Below are positions 1 to 8,133 of a stretch of DNA of 64,000 nt, in pieces. The first letter of the stretch is position 1. Each line of letters opens with the position of its first letter. The notes under the pieces are model-generated. The model was not told the DNA's origin, ran no database searches, and was given only the letters and a program-made list of their open reading frames with translations. Both the position numbers and the translations under genes were made by a program. Source of the DNA: CAYWXK01 sp964462515 (GTDB lineage: Bacteria; Planctomycetota; Phycisphaerae; Sedimentisphaerales; Anaerobacaceae); assembly GCA_964462515.1 (NCBI GenBank), contig CAYWXK010000001.1, forward strand, positions 128,793 to 192,792, in the 5' to 3' direction.

Positions 1-1
1 T

Positions 2-1168
2 CGAGACTGTATGGAGGAGCTCTTGTCGAGCCGGGGTCTTTTTATTCACAAAAAGAATGAAAAGTTTTACCTTGTTAGCTGCGGTTCTCCAACCTGTCCG
101 AGCTCTCTTGAGATTGCAGAATATAAACGGCTGTGCCTGAAATACATAAGCGCAAAGCATCTAAAATCTTCTCTTCCAAAATCTGTCGAGCAGTACGTCT
201 CAACGGGTGAAAGGGAAAATGAAGTGCTGATTTACGCCGCCCCTGAGATTGCCAAACACATAATCCAAATCGTTACCGAGCTCGACGTTCCCCGTCAGCA
301 GGTAGTGCTGGAGGTCCTTGTTGTGGAGCTCTGGGAAGAAGCCAGCAAGGAATTTGGTCTTGATTGGGAGTATTCTGACCGCCACAATTATTTTAGTATT
401 GAAAAGGGTCTTGGATCTTTTACGGGCATAGCGCAATACACAAGCGTGCCAAAGAGCCAGTTGACACGTCTTCTATTCACCTTGCAGGCACTGGTTGGTG
501 AGGACAAAGCCACTATACGCTCTCGACCCCGGGTAGCCACCCAGAACGGTGAAAAAGCCATCATAGACATATCTCTTGAGGAATACTTCACCATTGTCAC
601 GGACCTTTACGGTGTTCCCGCCCGGCTGCGAACGGAGCTTAAGGTAATCAAAACCGGCGTGATGCTGGAGATAAAACCAAATATAGGTAATGACGGCGAC
701 ATCACCGTTGACGTTACCACGGAGGTCAGCGACGTTGCTTCTCGCCAGAACCAAATAGAGGGCAACGCTTCAGGAGACCTTCCATTGGTTCGACGCCGCA
801 AAGTTGACACCTGCGTCCGCGTAAAGGAAGGCGATGCAATAGTATTAGGAGGTTTGGTCGAAACCCAGAAACGAACCAAGGACAAACGCGTGCCCGTGCT
901 CAGCTCAATTCCCCTTCTCGGCGGTTTGTTCAAGGCTAAAGAATCCAGCACGGTAGATAAGGAAGTCGTAATATTCATTACGCCAAGACTCATCCACGAA
1001 GATGGAGATCCATTTTTAGATCGCCATAGTTCGATAAGTGTCGAGAAAGAGCTGAAAGGCCTGGAGGGGAGCTCCGCCGCTCCCGAAGGGCAATCCCGAC
1101 AAGTCGGTTCTGACCAGAACTCGGTTGTCTCGGCGAAGGCCCTCGAAACTCAAAATGCGAGTCGCTAA
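2..1168 (+). CDS. Secretin (GspD/PilQ-type), 5' truncated by window edge
   Basis: This is the C-terminal part of an outer-membrane secretin, the ring-forming channel of type II secretion or type IV pilus systems. The frame is open to the window edge, so the ATG at 11 is probably internal. Counting from 11, a secretin N-domain-like stretch (about residues 65-110) is followed by the secretin core (about 150-335). The core contains the family signature VPVLSSIPLLGGLF near 295-308 and ends with EVVIFITPRLI. A polar tail of about 50 residues follows. A signal peptide cannot be judged because the 5' end is missing. The gene differs from the second secretin at 18025-19974. Which secretion system it serves cannot be told here; the next gene encodes a small secreted protein that might be a partner. 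Confidence 0.85.
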   Translation, partial: RDCMEELLSSRGLFIHKKNEKFYLVSCGSPTCPSSLEIAEYKRLCLKYISAKHLKSSLPKSVEQYVSTGERENEVLIYAAPEIAKHIIQIVTELDVPRQQVVLEVLVVELWEEASKEFGLDWEYSDRHNYFSIEKGLGSFTGIAQYTSVPKSQLTRLLFTLQALVGEDKATIRSRPRVATQNGEKAIIDISLEEYFTIVTDLYGVPARLRTELKVIKTGVMLEIKPNIGNDGDITVDVTTEVSDVASRQNQIEGNASGDLPLVRRRKVDTCVRVKEGDAIVLGGLVETQKRTKDKRVPVLSSIPLLGGLFKAKESSTVDKEVVIFITPRLIHEDGDPFLDRHSSISVEKELKGLEGSSAAPEGQSRQVGSDQNSVVSAKALETQNASR

Positions 1169-1205
1169 TTAACCAATCAACCAATTAACCAATGGTGAGT
1201 AGTTA

Positions 1206-1694
1206 GTGGTGAGTAGTAAGCTGGTTCATATCTTTGTAGTTCTCATACTGATTTCCCTCTGGACAGAGTTACTTATCGGTCAAAGCTTTATGTCCTGGGA
1301 TTCCAATTTCACCTCGATAGTTTTACCAAATATCACAAACAAGGAGCAGATAAGTGAAGATAGTTCATCAGCTAATCTTTCAATCAATGGAGATGTGGAA
1401 ATAACCGCTGACAATTCCGCCGCAGCTCAGCTATCTTCTGCCACAGACACACTTGTTACAGAATACAAATTGACGTTCGATGGTGATGGTTCAGGCACGA
1501 CCGGGGGCGCCGGCACAAACTATGAACCTTACGATAGCTTCCTGACAACTGCTGCACCTGTAACTTATGTATTAGGCGATGATGACGTACAGGTAACTCT
1601 TCACGTCAAAGTGAGCAATTACAGCAACGACCTTTCTGATGCTGGCGAATATACGGCGACGCAAATCCTGACAGTTCAGTGGGTTGGCCCCTAA
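1206..1694 (+). CDS. Small secreted protein of unknown function
   Basis: The 162-residue product opens with a short basic segment and a hydrophobic stretch (about residues 6-25), which fits a Sec signal peptide or a pilin-like anchor. The mature part is acidic and Ser/Thr/Gly rich, with beta-type sequence (TEYKLTFDGDG, VQVTLHVKVSNYSND). This resembles spore-coat-U/DUF4402-like or pseudopilin-like surface proteins, but I cannot assign a family. The start is GTG at 1206; the upstream ATG at 1193 runs into a stop. The 5' region holds a short duplicated TGGTGAGTAGT motif. The gene lies 37 bp behind the secretin, so the product may be a cargo or pilus component. That is inference. Confidence 0.5.
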   Translation: MVSSKLVHIFVVLILISLWTELLIGQSFMSWDSNFTSIVLPNITNKEQISEDSSSANLSINGDVEITADNSAAAQLSSATDTLVTEYKLTFDGDGSGTTGGAGTNYEPYDSFLTTAAPVTYVLGDDDVQVTLHVKVSNYSNDLSDAGEYTATQILTVQWVGP

Positions 1695-1718
1695 CCCGGC
1701 TACGACTCGCCCTTCTTG

Positions 1719-2882
1719 CTACGGCTTGTCGCCTACGCCAAGACCCTGATGCTGCTTGATTGCATCTGCCCTGTCCTCGAAGAGCTCCAGCCAGCCGAAC
1801 ATCAGGGCATCCACAATTTCTTTCGACCGGCGACATTCCTGGAGTGTCTTACCCCAGTAAAAGCCCATCCATCCAGAGGCGATTGTTTGTGATTTATCCA
1901 TAAATTCTTCCAGCTCTGGAAAGGAACAGTTAAGCGGAAAGGTCTCTTCAATGACAACCGGCTTTCCCACTGAGAAATCTCTTAAGGTGTCTATTGCCTT
2001 GTCAAGCCCCGACTTCTCAGGATAAAGATGGACGCTGAGAAAGTTCACATCCGCAATGATATTCTCCGGAACAAATCCGGAGGTCAGACCAGGACGGTCG
2101 AGGCTCCAGGAAACAAGGCCCACAGTTATCAGGTGTCGGCGGTCGTGCTTACGAATTGCAGCCGTTAGATGTTTTATCCATTGGCGGGCGATTGTGGGCC
2201 GAGGCCGACCCGCCTGGTCCAGTGTAACAAACTGGACAAAGTGCTTTCCGGCAAATGCAGGCCCAAGCCAATCTCCCCGTTCCCTCTTGCCGCCGGGAAC
2301 CACCGGTTCGTTCATCAGGTCATAGCAGAAGATGGCGGGACTGTTGGCGCTAACTTCGGCGACTGCCTCCCAGAATCGGGCCTGCACATCCCAGCGGGCC
2401 TTTTCCGACAGCCTATCATACCAGAGGGGGACATCTTTTTTATGGTAACATCCAAGACCGGTTATATCGAGATATAACTGTAACTTTTCCGCCAATTCAA
2501 TGAGGCGGGTGAGCTTGTCCAATGCGGTGACATTTGGCTCATCAGGCCTCTGCATAAATTTACCGAGCTGAAGATGGATGCGGACTACGTTGGCGCCAAG
2601 CTCCTTCATTTCCCTGAAGTCGTCTTCTATCTTCGGCCATTCCGTCTCCCAGTAGTCTTCCAGAAGCCGGCCCCCTTCGTCATGGTCGTAGTTAAATCCC
2701 CATGGGACAAACGGACTACGGTCCTTTTCAAAGATGAAACCACGCTGGTCATCACAGACCCGGATAGACCTCATAATGTGCGGGATTGCCTGGGTCTGAG
2801 CTGCCAACGCCAAACTACCAAGCAGACAGAAAACCGGCCACCATCTGACAAGATTGGCCAGGTAACGTCTCGCTGTTGACAC
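1719..2882 (-). CDS. Glycoside hydrolase family 5 (cellulase-like) secreted enzyme
   Basis: Predicted TIM-barrel endo-acting glycoside hydrolase. The general acid/base is in CYDLMNEPVVPG (NEP motif) and the nucleophile glutamate in KPVVIEETFP. Other barrel elements are the WGFNYDHDE strand near the N-terminus and ANVVRIHLQLG. With the GTG at 2882 the protein has about 387 residues, and its N-terminus reads as an export signal: an Arg-rich start, then PVFCLLGSLALAA and AQTQA. The frame stays open to an ATG at 3089 and a start at 3137, but that extension is translated from a dispersed palindromic repeat (see 2882-2964), so I place the start just inside it. No good ribosome binding site is visible at any candidate. 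The substrate is probably a beta-glucan or mannan; this cannot be resolved. Confidence 0.8.
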   Translation of the reverse strand: MSTARRYLANLVRWWPVFCLLGSLALAAQTQAIPHIMRSIRVCDDQRGFIFEKDRSPFVPWGFNYDHDEGGRLLEDYWETEWPKIEDDFREMKELGANVVRIHLQLGKFMQRPDEPNVTALDKLTRLIELAEKLQLYLDITGLGCYHKKDVPLWYDRLSEKARWDVQARFWEAVAEVSANSPAIFCYDLMNEPVVPGGKRERGDWLGPAFAGKHFVQFVTLDQAGRPRPTIARQWIKHLTAAIRKHDRRHLITVGLVSWSLDRPGLTSGFVPENIIADVNFLSVHLYPEKSGLDKAIDTLRDFSVGKPVVIEETFPLNCSFPELEEFMDKSQTIASGWMGFYWGKTLQECRRSKEIVDALMFGWLELFEDRADAIKQHQGLGVGDKP

Positions 2883-2964
2883 CGTTAGTCCGCTTGGAGA
2901 TGCCTCCGCCGGGGGATGACTGACGGCATTGCGGCAAAAAGATTCATCCTTCGTAGCACCTGCT
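2882..2964. repeat. Dispersed palindromic repeat, copy A
   Basis: A segment of about 80 bp that begins CCGTTAGTCCGCTTGG and ends near CTTCGTAG. It is nearly identical to 4565-4641, with only a handful of mismatches over about 77 bp. It is followed by further inverted pairs: CTTCGTAG..CTACGGAG, and a GC-rich hairpin with arms CGCCCGCC and GGCGGGCG near 2985-3020. The repeat sits at the 5' end of the GH5 frame and reads through in frame as extra N-terminal residues. Confidence 0.8.
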
Positions 2965-3137
2965 ACGGAGAAGGAAAGCCGCCCGCCTTCGCGTAGCCCG
3001 CTACGGCGGGCGAAGCAAGGTTTTTCTAACGGGGTTGAAGGATGAGAACTGCTGCCCAGGTTTCGTCTTGGTTTTTTTGTATTGTTCATCTTGCAATCGT
3101 GTCCGTTTGGTATTTCTGCTGTCTCTATTCTATACAT

Positions 3138-3596
3138 CGCCTACCAGAGAAGCAAGGATTGAGTTGTTCTGCGGTCGCATCCATAGGTGACGCTTATGCT
3201 ATACCGTTGTTCTCTCGGTTGCGATTCTCGTTTCGTCTATCGTCGGACGTTTGGCGTCAGCCATCCCTGACGGGATAACGTAACCGCGACGAGCAGCACA
3301 ACCGCAACCGTTCATCGCAAACCTCATACCAAACTTCGTCATCAGCAACATCGAAGGATTAAAACTGCAAAACTGCGGAGTTTATCGGGTTTTCGCTTTG
3401 CACTTTAATCCGCCAGACGTGCGGCGGATTAAGTCTTAAAGTTCCTTTCCGGCAGAAATCGGTATTCGTCAGGGTTTGACATCCGAATTCAAATCTGGTA
3501 AAATGCTTGGAAACGATGAACCCAACGGTGGTTGTTGAGCGTATTAGTGGATGGGTCATCTATCTTTGCAGAAGCAATTTTTTTAAGGAGATGGTT
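3138..3596. other. Intergenic region with REP-like hairpin
   Basis: A 459-bp region between the divergent GH5 and FGE-like genes. It contains a perfect 10-bp inverted repeat at 3405-3432 (TTAATCCGCC, 8-nt loop, GGCGGATTAA). A related hairpin with the same loop length lies at 17376-17397. No credible gene is seen. Promoters for the flanking genes presumably lie here but none stands out. Confidence 0.5.
3405..3432. repeat. REP-like hairpin (ATCCGCC family), copy 1
   Basis: Perfect inverted repeat: arms TTAATCCGCC and GGCGGATTAA, loop AGACGTGC. It matches the copy at 17376-17397 in arm core (ATCCGCC/GGCGGAT), loop length and the GACG in the loop. It has no T-run, so it is unlikely to be a terminator. 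Confidence 0.7.
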
Positions 3597-4553
3597 GTGG
3601 GCAGAAACGTAGCGTTAAAGTGTGCTGCAGCAGCGGCTATTTGTCTTGGTATCTTTATAGCTTTTGGCGCTTCGGGGGCTGAAGAGAAGCTGTCCCAAAA
3701 ATATACCGAGACTGTTGTTGACAAAGACGGCAGTCGCTTCGGTTTCGAAATGGTCCTGATTCCCGGCGGCAAGTTCCAGATGGGCAGCCCGGAAAACGAG
3801 GCCGGCCGAAAGGCGGACGAAGGACCACAGCACGAGGTGACACTTTCGCCTTTTTATCTCTGCACGACCGAGACGACCCTTGAGCTTTTTCTGGCCTATT
3901 ATGAGGAAATGGTAACACCACGGAGAGCGGAAGAGTCAGGTAACGAAGATGTTGATGCGACAACAGGTCCCACGCCGGTTTATGGAGATATAACAATGGG
4001 ATGCAGTAAGAAGAATCCTGCTATGGGGGCGACCTGGCTTAATGCGATGACTTTCTGCGGTTGGCTTTCGAAGAAGACCGGCAAAAAATATCGTCTGCCG
4101 ACCGAGGCCGAATGGGAATATGCCTCCAGAGGAGGCACGACCAATATCTTTGGTTTTGGAAACGACCCAAACCAGCTTAAGAACTATGCCTGGTATAAAG
4201 ACAATACCGATGCCAAGCCCAATGAGGCAGCCAAAAAGAAACCAAATGCCTGGGGTCTTTACGATATGCTGGGAAATGTCCGTGAGTGGGTCTATGATTT
4301 TTATAGCCCGACTGCTTATAAAGAAGCAGTTGAAAAAAACCAGACGACAAATCCACCTGGACCGAGCGACGGCAAGGTCCACGTAGCTCGCGGCGGTGCC
4401 TATGACAGCAATGCAAAGGAGCTGCGCTGTGCCGCCAGGGCGTATGAAGAGGACTGGTGGAGGATGAACGACCCGCAAATGCCCAAGAGCAAGTGGTGGC
4501 TGCCGCAGATGGACTTCATCGGCTTTCGCGTGGCAAGGTCTATAGAGCCATAG
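3597..4553 (+). CDS. SUMF1/formylglycine-generating-enzyme-like secreted protein
   Basis: The FGE-sulfatase/SUMF1 fold is recognisable from FEMVLIPGGKFQMGSP (family N-terminus), RLPTEAEWEYASRGG, WGLYDMLGNVREWV and a final DFIGFRVARS. The family includes true sulfatase-activating oxidases and many non-catalytic or ligand-binding relatives. The paired cysteines of true FGEs near the C-terminus are not evident (a single ELRCAARAY cysteine is seen), so catalytic FGE function is doubtful. AAGGAG at 3585-3590 lies 6 nt before GTG 3597 and directly abuts ATG 3591, so GTG 3597 is preferred. The N-terminus CAAAAAICLGIFIAFGASGA is a signal peptide. No sulfatase gene is nearby. Confidence 0.8.
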   Translation: MGRNVALKCAAAAAICLGIFIAFGASGAEEKLSQKYTETVVDKDGSRFGFEMVLIPGGKFQMGSPENEAGRKADEGPQHEVTLSPFYLCTTETTLELFLAYYEEMVTPRRAEESGNEDVDATTGPTPVYGDITMGCSKKNPAMGATWLNAMTFCGWLSKKTGKKYRLPTEAEWEYASRGGTTNIFGFGNDPNQLKNYAWYKDNTDAKPNEAAKKKPNAWGLYDMLGNVREWVYDFYSPTAYKEAVEKNQTTNPPGPSDGKVHVARGGAYDSNAKELRCAARAYEEDWWRMNDPQMPKSKWWLPQMDFIGFRVARSIEP

Positions 4554-4564
4554 GAACATAAACC

Positions 4565-4641
4565 CCGTTAGTCCGCTTGGGGATGCCTCCGCCGGGGGAT
4601 GCCTGACGGCATTGCGGCAAAAAGATTCATCTTTCGTAGTG
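4565..4641. repeat. Dispersed palindromic repeat, copy B
   Basis: Near-identical to copy A at 2882-2964 and in the same orientation. It lies 11 bp after the stop of the FGE-like gene. Both copies contain the imperfect palindrome GCCTCCGCCGGGGGATG and end with GCAAAAAGATTCATC(C/T)TTCGTAG. Confidence 0.8.
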
Positions 4642-4773
4642 GGATTCACCTAACGCTGAAGCAATTATGGCATTAGCTGCAATGGACCAAAGCGGGCAAT
4701 GGCGGGATTACCGGGGCCTTCAAAAGCTTATCGCAGCCTAATGTCAGAAAGTTAATTTCAAACTCGCAATTAG

Positions 4774-4812
4774 CAATTACTTTTCCACAAAATAACAGTT
4801 GAAAAGTAATTG
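4774..4812. promoter_or_regulatory. Perfect 12-bp inverted repeat in the hppA leader
   Basis: Arms CAATTACTTTTC and GAAAAGTAATTG are separated by 15 nt and lie 77 nt before the hppA start. No T-run follows, so it is more likely an operator or leader-RNA hairpin than a terminator. Its role is unknown. The rest of 4642-4888 shows no gene. Confidence 0.5.
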
Positions 4813-4888
4813 TTTCCGGTTAAAATTGCAAATCTTTTGTGTTTGTTACATAACCAGATAGTGTAGTTAGGTTTGAAAGGGTCAAAAA

Positions 4889-7363
4889 GTGAAAGGTTTC
4901 AAAACCATCATTGCAGTTTCGGTTGTAGCACCTGCTTTTAATGCAGCAGCAACGGGAGCGGAAGGTTCACAAGCTGCTGCGCTGCAAGGGACGCCGTTGA
5001 GCTGGTGGATTGCACCGCTGTCTTCGATTGCAGCATTGGTCTTTGCTTATATCTTCTATAAGCAGATGATGAGCTCGCCCAAAGGCAATGATACTATGGA
5101 AAAGATAGCCTCTTATGTTCGTGAGGGTGCTTATGCATATCTTTTCAGGCAATACCGCGTCGTGGCGATGGTGTTTGTGCTGCTCAGTCTTATCTTTGGC
5201 GCGCTGGCATACTTCGGTATTCAAAACCCATTTGTGCCGGTGGCCTTTTTGACGGGAGGATTCTTTAGCGGTCTGTGCGGATTTTTCGGAATGAAAACTG
5301 CCACCAATGCATCGAGCAGAACCGCTCAGGGAGCAACGGTCAGTCTCAACAAAGCGTTACAGGTTGCATTTCGGTCGGGCTCAGTTATGGGTTTGGTTGT
5401 TGTGGGCTTCGGCCTGCTGGATATTTCGATTTGGTATTTGATTCTGGATAAGCTGGTTTATACGACCGAGCATATGGCCAACGGCCTGATACTATTCGGC
5501 GTAACGCTGGTGCACGCGGGGATGAATCCCGACACCAGACTGGCTGAAATCACTACAACGATGATTACCTTCGGTATGGGCGCCTCCACACAGGCACTAT
5601 TTGCCCGTGTGGGTGGCGGCATATTCACCAAGTCAGCGGATGTCGGTGCTGACCTGGTCGGCAAGGTAGAAGCCGGCATCCCGGAAGACGACCCGCGAAA
5701 CCCGGCTACAATCGCTGACAATGTCGGCGACAACGTCGGCGACGTGGCTGGTATGGGTGCAGACCTCTACGAAAGTTACTGCGGCTCGATTCTGGCAACG
5801 GCTGCTCTGGGGGCGGCCCTGCCGATGAACATCCTTTCACAATACGGAATGGACCCGCTGAAGGCCGTGCTTTCGCCGATGATTGTCGCGGGAATAGGCA
5901 CGCTTCTTTCAATCCTCGGCATCTTTTTTGTCCGCTGCAAGGAAGACGCCTCACAGCGAAACCTCCTGCGGGCCTTGCGGCTGGGAACATTGAGCAGTCC
6001 AGTGCTGATTCTGGTGGCTGTCATCGGCCTTGTTATGGCCGGCTGGATAAGCTGGGGAGTATTCGGCGCTGTCGTATCGGGTCTGATTGGAGGCGTTCTC
6101 ATCGGCTTGTTCACTGAATACTATACTTCCGATACCTATCCGCCTACTCGAGGAATCGCCGACCAGGCCCCGATGGGTGCTGCAACAACAATTATCGACG
6201 GATTCGCCACGGGGATGTATTCTTCGGGTTTGCCTGTAATAACGATTGCGGTGGCAATTCTATTTGCGTATGGTCTGGCCGGCGGTTTTACAAATATGGC
6301 GATGGGACTATACGGCATCGGCTTTTCGGCAGTGGGTATGCTGGCAACGCTGGGTATTACGCTGGCGACCGATGCCTATGGGCCTATTGCGGATAACGCC
6401 GGCGGAAACGCAGAAATGAGCCATCTGGGGCCGGAAATCCGCAAAAGAACAGATGCCCTCGATTCGCTGGGTAATACAACCGCAGCTACGGGCAAGGGCT
6501 TTGCAATCGGCTCGGCGGCATTGACGGCATTAGCGCTTCTGGCTGCGTATATCGAAGAGGTGCGTATCTGGATAGGCAGACTTGCAAGTCAATCGGTCGA
6601 TGGCATCTATCAGGTTGGAAACACCGTCTTCTATAACGCACAAATAACTGACAAGGTGCAGGCCGCTTTTGACGCCCTGAAGGTCAAGGCACAGGCTGCC
6701 GGAGAGGCGCTGCCTGTTCTGCTGAATGTAAAGACCGCGTCGCTTATGGACTTTGTCTCGTCGTATTCTTTGAACATTATTAATCCTAAACTCATCGCCG
6801 GGCTATTTATCGGCTGTATGATGGCATTTGTGTTCGCGGCGATGGCGATGAAGGCAGTCGGCCGGGCCGCAGGCAAAATGGTAAATGAGGTCCGCCGGCA
6901 GTTCAAGGAAAAACCGGGCATTATGGCCGGTACCGACAAGCCGGATTATGCACGTTGCGTGGCAATCTCAACGGCTGGTGCACAGCGGGAAATGGTACTG
7001 CCGGCTTCGCTGGCAATTATTGTGCCGGTCGCAACAGGTCTATTGCTGGACGTAGAAGGAGTTATGGGCTTTTTAGCCGGAGCTATGTCGTGCGGCTTCG
7101 TGCTGGCAGTAACCCTCAATAATGCCGGCGGCGCCTGGGACAACGCCAAAAAGTATATCGAAAGAGGCGCACACGGCGGCAAAGGCTCGCCCGCCCACAA
7201 GGCAGCAGTGGTAGGCGATACGGTCGGCGACCCGTTCAAGGATACTTCCGGCCCGAGTATGAACATCTTAATTAAGCTGATGTGTATGGTCAGCGTGGTC
7301 TTTTCGGGCGTGGTCGTAAAATTCGGCCCCGTGATTTCCGGCTGGCTCGGAATGGGTAAATAG
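4889..7363 (+). CDS. hppA: Membrane-bound ion-translocating pyrophosphatase
   Basis: Integral-membrane enzyme coupling PPi hydrolysis to cation export, with 15 or more membrane helices over 824 residues. The substrate-binding loop is canonical: DVGADLVGKVE at 251-261, then GIPEDDPRNPATIADN, and a second Asp-rich loop GDTVGDPFKDTSGPS near the C-terminus. Ala in GNTTAATGKG (about 528-537) marks the K+-dependent branch; K+-independent enzymes carry Lys there. ADLYESY (291-297) has Glu at the position typical of Na+-transporting members rather than the GSYAE arrangement of plant-type H+ pumps, so Na+ transport is inferred. It starts at GTG 4889 behind GAAAGGG. The extra length comes from an N-terminal extension and a loop near 555-630. 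Confidence 0.95.
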   Translation: MKGFKTIIAVSVVAPAFNAAATGAEGSQAAALQGTPLSWWIAPLSSIAALVFAYIFYKQMMSSPKGNDTMEKIASYVREGAYAYLFRQYRVVAMVFVLLSLIFGALAYFGIQNPFVPVAFLTGGFFSGLCGFFGMKTATNASSRTAQGATVSLNKALQVAFRSGSVMGLVVVGFGLLDISIWYLILDKLVYTTEHMANGLILFGVTLVHAGMNPDTRLAEITTTMITFGMGASTQALFARVGGGIFTKSADVGADLVGKVEAGIPEDDPRNPATIADNVGDNVGDVAGMGADLYESYCGSILATAALGAALPMNILSQYGMDPLKAVLSPMIVAGIGTLLSILGIFFVRCKEDASQRNLLRALRLGTLSSPVLILVAVIGLVMAGWISWGVFGAVVSGLIGGVLIGLFTEYYTSDTYPPTRGIADQAPMGAATTIIDGFATGMYSSGLPVITIAVAILFAYGLAGGFTNMAMGLYGIGFSAVGMLATLGITLATDAYGPIADNAGGNAEMSHLGPEIRKRTDALDSLGNTTAATGKGFAIGSAALTALALLAAYIEEVRIWIGRLASQSVDGIYQVGNTVFYNAQITDKVQAAFDALKVKAQAAGEALPVLLNVKTASLMDFVSSYSLNIINPKLIAGLFIGCMMAFVFAAMAMKAVGRAAGKMVNEVRRQFKEKPGIMAGTDKPDYARCVAISTAGAQREMVLPASLAIIVPVATGLLLDVEGVMGFLAGAMSCGFVLAVTLNNAGGAWDNAKKYIERGAHGGKGSPAHKAAVVGDTVGDPFKDTSGPSMNILIKLMCMVSVVFSGVVVKFGPVISGWLGMGK

Positions 7364-7375
7364 GTCAATTTCTGC

Positions 7376-7460
7376 CCTCCGTTCTCCGTAGTAATACTAC
7401 GAAGGATAAATCCATTCTCCGTAGCAGCCCCGACCTTTGTAGCCGAAGCTACTTCGGGTT
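7376..7460. repeat. Palindromic CCGTAG/CTACG repeat cluster
   Basis: CTCCGTAGTAATACTACGAAGGA is a hairpin (CGTAGT/ACTACG), followed by a second TTCTCCGTAGCAG half and GTAGCCGAAGCTAC. It shares the CTACGAAGGAT and TCCGTAG strings with the repeats near 2950 and 4640, so it belongs to the same family. It fills the hppA-LysE intergenic space. Confidence 0.55.
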
Positions 7461-7465
7461 ATTTG

Positions 7466-8107
7466 ATGGAATTGATAGGGTTTTTACTTAGGGCGGTTGG
7501 AGTGTCACTATCGGGGGTGATGATGCCTGGGCCTTTGACGGCGGCGGCGATAGCGACAGGTGCACGTAACAAGTATGCCGGGGCACTTATGGCGGCAGGG
7601 CACGGGATTATAGAGTTTCCTTTAATGATTTTGATTGTGTCAGGGATGAAGTGGGTTCTTGAATCGAGCCCGGCAAGGATTGTGGTAGGATTAGCCGGCG
7701 GGGCGTTCTTGATAATTATGGCAATCCAGATGCTGGGCAATTTGAGGGGTGCGGAAAAACAGGACCAGATTGTTACAAGGGGCGGGCCGTTACTTGTGGG
7801 CATAATACTATCTGTGGGCAATCCGTATTTTTTTGTCTGGTGGGCGACGGTAGGATTGGCTCTTGCGACAACGGCCAGCGGATTGGGGATGTGGGCATTT
7901 GTATTATTTGCCATTGTTCACTGGCTGTGCGACCTTATCTGGCTGCAAGCATTATCGTGGGCAAGCTTCAAGGGTTCGGTGCTGCTTAGCGGACAGCGAC
8001 AAAAGATAGTGTTATTTGTTTGTGTGATTGTGCTGTTTGGATTTGGACTGCTTTTTATAGGCGGGGCAGGAGTTAGCTTGATTAAACATATTAAAGGTTA
8101 TTTTTAA
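7466..8107 (+). CDS. LysE/RhtB-family amino-acid exporter-like membrane protein
   Basis: About 213 residues with six predicted membrane segments. The N-terminal GVMMPGPLTAAAIATGARN matches the conserved PGP region of LysE/RhtB exporters, and GNPYFFVWWATVG fits the conserved motif before the third or fourth helix. The substrate is unknown; amino acids or derivatives are typical for the family. The start is ATG 7466, preceded directly by an in-frame TTG. The gene lies 26 bp before the phosphoesterase gene, so co-transcription is plausible. Confidence 0.75.
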   Translation: MELIGFLLRAVGVSLSGVMMPGPLTAAAIATGARNKYAGALMAAGHGIIEFPLMILIVSGMKWVLESSPARIVVGLAGGAFLIIMAIQMLGNLRGAEKQDQIVTRGGPLLVGIILSVGNPYFFVWWATVGLALATTASGLGMWAFVLFAIVHWLCDLIWLQALSWASFKGSVLLSGQRQKIVLFVCVIVLFGFGLLFIGGAGVSLIKHIKGYF

Positions 8108-8133
8108 GCAAAGTTTTTCAAAGGGGAGCTTGT

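Noticed and set aside
607..993. Minus-strand frame inside the secretin
   Set aside because: Shadow of the secretin reading frame, no start signal and low-complexity Ser/Thr composition.
2883..3137. N-terminal extension of the GH5 protein
   Set aside because: It is translated from the dispersed palindromic repeat and precedes the signal peptide. No ribosome binding site supports the far starts.
3936..4649. A 237-codon minus-strand frame over the FGE-like gene
   Set aside because: Its first ~28 residues are the dispersed repeat copy B and the rest is antisense to a clear SUMF1-fold protein. No family match.
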